Source of the DNA: an uncultured Bacteroidia bacterium
Lineage (GTDB): Bacteria > Bacteroidota > Bacteroidia > Bacteroidales > UBA932
Direction of reading: 5' to 3'
Assembly (NCBI GenBank): GCA_902762435.1
Contig: CACWOH010000007.1
Coordinates: forward strand, 1 to 64,000
Length of the DNA stretch: 64,000 bases
Shown: one piece after another, positions 60,281 through 64,000 of the stretch
Layout: each line of letters begins with the position of its first letter
Numbering within the stretch: position 1 is the stretch's first letter
Notes under the pieces: model-generated
Told to the model about the DNA's origin: nothing
Database searches by the model: none
Seen by the model: the letters and a program-made list of their open reading frames with translations, nothing else
Position numbers and translations under genes: made by a program

Positions 60281-60312
60281 CGGGGAAAAACCCGATTAAA
60301 CAAAAAAAGCCG

Positions 60313-60320
60313 TATATTTG
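60313..60320 (+). promoter_or_regulatory. -7 promoter box of the GH28 gene
   Basis: TATATTTG 6 bases before the ATG at 60327. A TTG codon at 60318 is in frame but lies inside this box, which argues for the 60327 start. Confidence 0.55.
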
Positions 60321-60326
60321 AATCCC

Positions 60327-61580
60327 ATGAAGCGAATCTTCTCCACGCTCTCCGCCGTTTCCCTCGCGGCGCTGTCCGCCTCCGCCGCGGGCGGTGTCTG
60401 GCCGGACGGCACCCCGATGGACGCGTGGTTCTCGTCCGAGACCGCCGCGCCTGCCTCCGCGGAGGCGAAACGCTTCGTGGTCACCGACTTCGGCGTGGTC
60501 CGCGACAGCACCCTGCTGCAGACGGAAGCCCTCCAGCGGGTCATCGAACTCGCGGCCGAAGCCGGCGGCACCGTGGTCATCCCGCCGGGGACCTTCCTGT
60601 CCGGCTCGCTTTTCTTCCGGCCCGGGACGCACCTGTTCCTGGAGAAGGGCGCCGTGCTGAAGGGCAGCGACGACATCTCCGACTACGCCGTGGTGCCCGT
60701 GCACATCGAGGGCGTGCTCCATCCGTACGTCGCCGCGCTCGTCAACGCCTATGGCTGCGACGGCTTCTCCGTGCGCGGGGAAGGCGTCATCGACGGCAAC
60801 GGCCTGCTCTTCTGGCAGGCGTTCTGGGCGCGCCGCCGCGAGAATCCCGCCTGCACCAACCTGGAGGTCCGCCGTCCGCGCCTCTTCTATGCGGCGGGCA
60901 GCCGGAACGTCCTCCTGGAGGGCGTGACGCTGCGCAATCCGGGCTTCTGGACCACCCACTTCTACAAGTGCGGGTACGTGCGCGTGAAGGATGTCATCAT
61001 CAGCGCGCCGCACGAACCGGTCGCGGCCCCATCCTCCGACGGCATCGACCTGGACGGCTGCACCGGCGTCCACATCACCGGCTGCAGTTTCCGGGGCTGG
61101 GACGACCTGATCGCCCTCAAGGGCGGGAAGGGCCCCCGGGCCGACCGGGACCCCGACAACGCCCCCAATGCAAACATCCTGGTGGAGAACTGCCGCTTCG
61201 GCCCCGGCGCCGCGATGCTGACCTTCGGCAGCGAGTGCATCGGCGCCCGCAACGTCATCCTGCGGAACTGCGAGGGTGCCGGAACCGCCCGCATGCTCTG
61301 GCTCAAGATGCGTCCCGACACCCCGCAGGACTATGAATACATCCTGGCGGAGGGCGTTACCGGCACCGTGGGCACCGTCCTGTACGTGCACCCCTGGACG
61401 CAGTTCGCCGACCTCCAGGGCGGGCCCGTCCGGAAGTCCCGCGCCGCCCACGTCCTGCTGCAGGACTGCCGGCTGGAATGCACCGGCGTGCCGTACGACA
61501 TCGTCGAAGCGCCCGGGGAATACGGGTTGGAAGATATCGGGTACGCCGAGGCCGATTTTTTCGTAAATTTGCAAGATTGA
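60327..61580 (+). CDS. glycoside hydrolase family 28 (polygalacturonase-like), exported
   Basis: 417 residues from MKRIFSTLSAVSLAALSASAAGG, a signal peptide. The right-handed beta-helix family 28 core is visible: FGVVRDSTLLQTEALQRVIELAAEAGGTVVIPPGTFLSGSLFF, GEGVIDGNG, NPGFWTTHFYKC and the active-site stretch SSDGIDLDGCTGVHITGCSFRGWDDLIALKGGKG. The catalytic Asp residues of DGID and xDD are kept, but GDD reads WDD. It probably cleaves galacturonides of pectin in the periplasm. It is followed after 12 bases by a KDG-kinase-like gene. Confidence 0.88.
   Translation: MKRIFSTLSAVSLAALSASAAGGVWPDGTPMDAWFSSETAAPASAEAKRFVVTDFGVVRDSTLLQTEALQRVIELAAEAGGTVVIPPGTFLSGSLFFRPGTHLFLEKGAVLKGSDDISDYAVVPVHIEGVLHPYVAALVNAYGCDGFSVRGEGVIDGNGLLFWQAFWARRRENPACTNLEVRRPRLFYAAGSRNVLLEGVTLRNPGFWTTHFYKCGYVRVKDVIISAPHEPVAAPSSDGIDLDGCTGVHITGCSFRGWDDLIALKGGKGPRADRDPDNAPNANILVENCRFGPGAAMLTFGSECIGARNVILRNCEGAGTARMLWLKMRPDTPQDYEYILAEGVTGTVGTVLYVHPWTQFADLQGGPVRKSRAAHVLLQDCRLECTGVPYDIVEAPGEYGLEDIGYAEADFFVNLQD
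61564..61571 (+). promoter_or_regulatory. possible internal -7 box before the PfkB gene
   Basis: TAAATTTG at the end of the GH28 coding sequence, 21 bases before the ATG at 61593. No clear -33 TTG at the right distance. Confidence 0.35.
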
Positions 61581-61592
61581 GACAATAAACCT

Positions 61593-62672
61593 ATGGACAT
61601 CTCCCTCAGACAGGGCTGCAAGTACGCCCTCCTCGTTCCCACTTCGATGGGACTCCGGCTCATTCCCGAAAACGGCCAGCCCGTGCAGTCCGGCGACGTG
61701 TTCCACCTGCAGGTCACGAGCGCCGAGACCAACGTGGCCAGCGTATCCTCCTACCTCGGCCTGCCCGTCAAGGTCCTCACGACCTTCGTGAAAGGCAGTC
61801 CGTTCGCCGCCTTCATCAAGGCCGACCTGCGTAAGCGCGGGATGGACTTCGAGGGCCCGGAGGTGGAGCAGGGCGGCCCCTGGGGCTGGCGGCACCAGAT
61901 CAACGTCGCCGACAGCGGCTTCGGTTCCCGCGGGCCGCGCGTCTGGAACGACCGCGCCGGCGAGGTGGGGCGCACCCTCAACGTGAAGGATTTCGACCTG
62001 GACCGCATCTTCGGGCAGGAAGGCGTGCAGATCGTGCACCTGTCCGGCCTGATCGCCGCGCTGAGCCCCGACACCGGCAGGTTCTGCGTGGAGATCGCCC
62101 GGGTTGCGAAGAAATACGGCACCCGCATCGCCTTCGACCTCAACTACCGCGCCTCCTTCTGGGCCGGCCGCGAACAGGAACTGCACGCGATCTTCTCGGA
62201 GATCGCCTCCCTCGCCGACATCCTGATCGGCAACGAGGAGGACTTCCAGCTCGCCCTGGGCATCGAGGGACCCGAAGCCGGCGGCAGGGACCTCGCCGCC
62301 AAGATCGAGGGATTCAAGGAAATGATCCGCCGGGTGAAGAAGGAGTATCCCGCTGCGAAGGTCTTTGCGACCACGCTCCGCCAGGTCCGGCACGCCAACA
62401 GCCACAACTGGGGCGCCATCCTGTTGGAGGGCGACACCTGGCACGTGGTGGAGCCGCGCGAGATCCATGTCCTGGACCGCATCGGCGGGGGCGACGGTTT
62501 CGTGGGCGGCCTGCTGTACGCCATCCTGCGGGGCTGGGAGCCCGAAAAGTGGGTGCAGTTCGGCTGGGCCACGGGCGCGCTTGCCACGACGATGCTGACC
62601 GACTACGGCCAGCCGGCGGACGAAGAGCAGGTCTGGAGCATCTGGGAAGGAAACGCCCGCGTGAAAAGATAG
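61593..62672 (+). CDS. PfkB-family sugar kinase, KDG-kinase-like
   Basis: A 359-residue ribokinase-fold enzyme. The C-terminal PfkB signature reads HVLDRIGGGDGFVGGLLYAIL, with the catalytic-base Asp in GGGDGF; the AFDLNYRASFW segment is typical of 2-keto-3-deoxygluconate kinases. The position between a GH28 pectinase and a LarA-family gene supports a role in uronic acid breakdown (KDG to KDPG), but fructose or other sugar acids cannot be excluded. The next gene starts 3 bases later. Confidence 0.82.
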   Translation: MDISLRQGCKYALLVPTSMGLRLIPENGQPVQSGDVFHLQVTSAETNVASVSSYLGLPVKVLTTFVKGSPFAAFIKADLRKRGMDFEGPEVEQGGPWGWRHQINVADSGFGSRGPRVWNDRAGEVGRTLNVKDFDLDRIFGQEGVQIVHLSGLIAALSPDTGRFCVEIARVAKKYGTRIAFDLNYRASFWAGREQELHAIFSEIASLADILIGNEEDFQLALGIEGPEAGGRDLAAKIEGFKEMIRRVKKEYPAAKVFATTLRQVRHANSHNWGAILLEGDTWHVVEPREIHVLDRIGGGDGFVGGLLYAILRGWEPEKWVQFGWATGALATTMLTDYGQPADEEQVWSIWEGNARVKR

Positions 62673-62675
62673 GAT

Positions 62676-63956
62676 ATGGTCTGGTACGAACGGGGTTCCG
62701 AAACTGACGTCATCACCGCGGACGACATCCGCGCGGCGCTGAAGGACGTATTCGACCGGATGGGTCCCAGGCGGCGGGTCGTCGCCCTGCCGCCGGATTT
62801 CACCCGCCTGAACTCCTTCGCCGGGCCCATCACCGAGATGATCTATGACTACTTCGGCGACGCCCTCACCGACGTGATGCCGGCCCTCGGCACCCATTCC
62901 CCGATGAGTCCGGAGCAGATCCGGACGATGTTCGGCCACGTGCCCGCGGACCGCTTCCGCGTGCACGACTGGCGCCACGACGTGGTGACGGTGGGGGAGG
63001 TGCCCGCCTCGTATCTGCACGAAGTGTCCGAAGGAAAGGTGGATTACAGCTGGCCCGCGCAGGTGAACAAGCTCCTGCTCGAGCCGGACGTGGACCTCAT
63101 CCTGTCCGTGGGGCAGGTCGTGCCCCACGAGGTCATCGGCATGGCGAACTATACCAAGAACCTCTTCGTGGGCGTGGGCGGTTCCGCCGGCATCAACAAG
63201 AGCCATTACCTCGGCGCCACCTACGGCATGGAACGCATCATGGGCCGCGCCTGGAGCCCGGTGCGCGACGTGATGGAATACGCCCGCACGCACTTCATCC
63301 CGCAGCTCCCGGTCGTGTATGTGCTGACCGTCCGCGCGAAGGATCAGACGAGTGGGGAGATGGTTACGCGCGGCCTTTTCATCGGCGACGACTTTGAATG
63401 TTTCCGCAAGGCGGCCGAACTGTCGCTGGAAGTCAACTTCATCCTGCTGGACCGCGAAATCCGCAAGTGCATCGTTTACCTGGACCCCGAAGAGTTCAAG
63501 AGCACCTGGCTCGGCAACAAGAGCATCTACCGCACCCGGATGGCGCTCGCCGACGGGGCGGAACTGATCGTCGTGGCCCCGGGCCTGAAGGAGTTCGGCG
63601 AGGACGCCGCCATCGACGCCCTGATCCGGAAATACGGCTACAAAGGCACCCCGTATATCCTGGAGGCCACCCGGGCGAACCGCGACCTGCAGGACAACCT
63701 CAGCGCGTCCGCCCACCTCATCCACGGTTCCTCCGAGGGCCGTTTCACGATTACCTACTGCCCGGGGCCGGAGATGTCCCGCGAGGAAATCGAGGGCGTC
63801 GGCTTCCGTTACGGCTCGCTGGGCGGGCTGCTCGCGCGCTATCCGCTCGAGGCGCTGAAGGACGGCTGGAACACGATGCCGGACGGCGAGGAAATCTACT
63901 ACATCTCCAACCCGGCCCTCGGCCTGTGGGCCTATAGGGAAAGATTCAAGGACTGA
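62676..63956 (+). CDS. LarA-family (DUF2088) nickel-pincer racemase/epimerase homologue
   Basis: A 426-residue homologue of lactate racemase LarA. The N-terminal domain contains ALPPDFTRLNSFAGPITEMIYDYF and MPALGTHSPMSPEQIRTMFG, the latter a LarA-like GTH block. The central part has SVGQVVPHEVIGMANYTKNLFVGVGGSAGINKSHYLG, where family His and Lys residues bind the nickel-pincer nucleotide. LarB/LarC/LarE cofactor genes are not in the window. With KDG kinase and GH28 adjacent, an epimerase acting on a sugar acid is more likely than lactate racemase. Substrate is inferred only. Confidence 0.8.
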   Translation: MVWYERGSETDVITADDIRAALKDVFDRMGPRRRVVALPPDFTRLNSFAGPITEMIYDYFGDALTDVMPALGTHSPMSPEQIRTMFGHVPADRFRVHDWRHDVVTVGEVPASYLHEVSEGKVDYSWPAQVNKLLLEPDVDLILSVGQVVPHEVIGMANYTKNLFVGVGGSAGINKSHYLGATYGMERIMGRAWSPVRDVMEYARTHFIPQLPVVYVLTVRAKDQTSGEMVTRGLFIGDDFECFRKAAELSLEVNFILLDREIRKCIVYLDPEEFKSTWLGNKSIYRTRMALADGAELIVVAPGLKEFGEDAAIDALIRKYGYKGTPYILEATRANRDLQDNLSASAHLIHGSSEGRFTITYCPGPEMSREEIEGVGFRYGSLGGLLARYPLEALKDGWNTMPDGEEIYYISNPALGLWAYRERFKD

Positions 63957-63958
63957 AT

Positions 63959-64000
63959 ATGAAAATCGTCTGCGACAACAAGATACCGTTCCTCCGCGGG
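63959..64000 (+). CDS. pdxB: 4-phosphoerythronate dehydrogenase, first 14 codons (partial)
   Basis: Starts 2 bases after the LarA-like stop with MKIVCDNKIPFLRG and runs off the window. This N-terminus matches the start of Bacteroidota PdxB (vitamin B6 synthesis), but only 14 residues can be seen. Confidence 0.55.
   Translation, partial: MKIVCDNKIPFLRG

Noticed and set aside
60102..63725. 1207-codon open frame on - opposite the GH28/PfkB/LarA genes
   Set aside because: It spans several unrelated sense genes and intergenic DNA, lacks any recognisable motif, and is explained by antisense of G/C-ending codons.
1..64000. CRISPR arrays, tRNA or rRNA genes, insertion sequences, prophage genes
   Set aside because: No direct-repeat arrays, cloverleaf sequences, transposase or phage proteins were found on either strand.

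Overview
The window comes from a high-GC, anaerobic member of Bacteroidales (Bacteroidota). Supporting evidence: BACON, Ig-like and LRR surface-protein architecture; sigma-factor -7 boxes of the TAnnTTTG type in front of many genes; a SusC-like TonB receptor; an RpsF-RpsR-RplI operon; pyruvate:ferredoxin oxidoreductase and 2[4Fe-4S] ferredoxin; and a GH28 pectinase locus. Genus cannot be fixed from sequence alone; an uncultured gut Bacteroidales or RC9-type lineage is a guess. No tRNA, rRNA, CRISPR array, integrase or insertion sequence was seen. No gap between genes exceeds about 200 bases.

Layout: (1) 1-2696, a surface M64-type metallopeptidase gene broken by a frameshift. (2) 2702-6600 on +, surE-lpxB, then grpE-dnaJ, separated by a 190-base tract of hairpins. 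(3) 6597-17029 on -, a tightly packed run: acyltransferase, pepD, zeta-like kinase, tldD, tldE, slyD, fucose-isomerase-like gene, glycosyltransferase, trkA. (4) 17088-23813 on -, small membrane protein and POT peptide transporter; ribosomal operon rpsF-rpsR-rplI; M3 oligopeptidase and pncB. (5) 23920-27319 on +, three membrane transport genes, followed by relA and a small unknown gene on -. (6) 30076-38522 on +, uvrB, two SGNH proteins, an MBOAT acyltransferase and an ABC exporter. (7) A lone TonB receptor, ferredoxin, a DUF1573 protein and parE. (8) 43403-52134 on -, a LysR-HTH/amidohydrolase fusion, acyl-CoA dehydrogenase with EtfA/EtfB, and two acyl-CoA synthetases. (9) 52209-60249 on -, M16 peptidase, PFOR and aspartate ammonia-lyase. 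(10) 60327-64000 on +, GH28, a KDG-kinase-like PfkB, a LarA-family protein and the first codons of pdxB.

Two observations stand out. First, there are two families of short interspersed repeats. One (about 130 bp, long terminal inverted repeats) is inserted in frame into both tldD and tldE, in opposite orientations, so each gene translates a different strand of the same element. The other (about 115 bp) has three hairpins whose paired bases differ in a compensatory way between its two copies, one intergenic before grpE and one translated inside tldD. Second, a 475-residue protein joins a LysR-type DNA-binding domain to an amidohydrolase domain whose expected metal His and catalytic Glu are Gln and Arg. 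It looks like an enzyme recruited as the sensor of a transcription factor. Several genes also have a -7 box only 5-8 bases before the start codon, predicting leaderless mRNAs.
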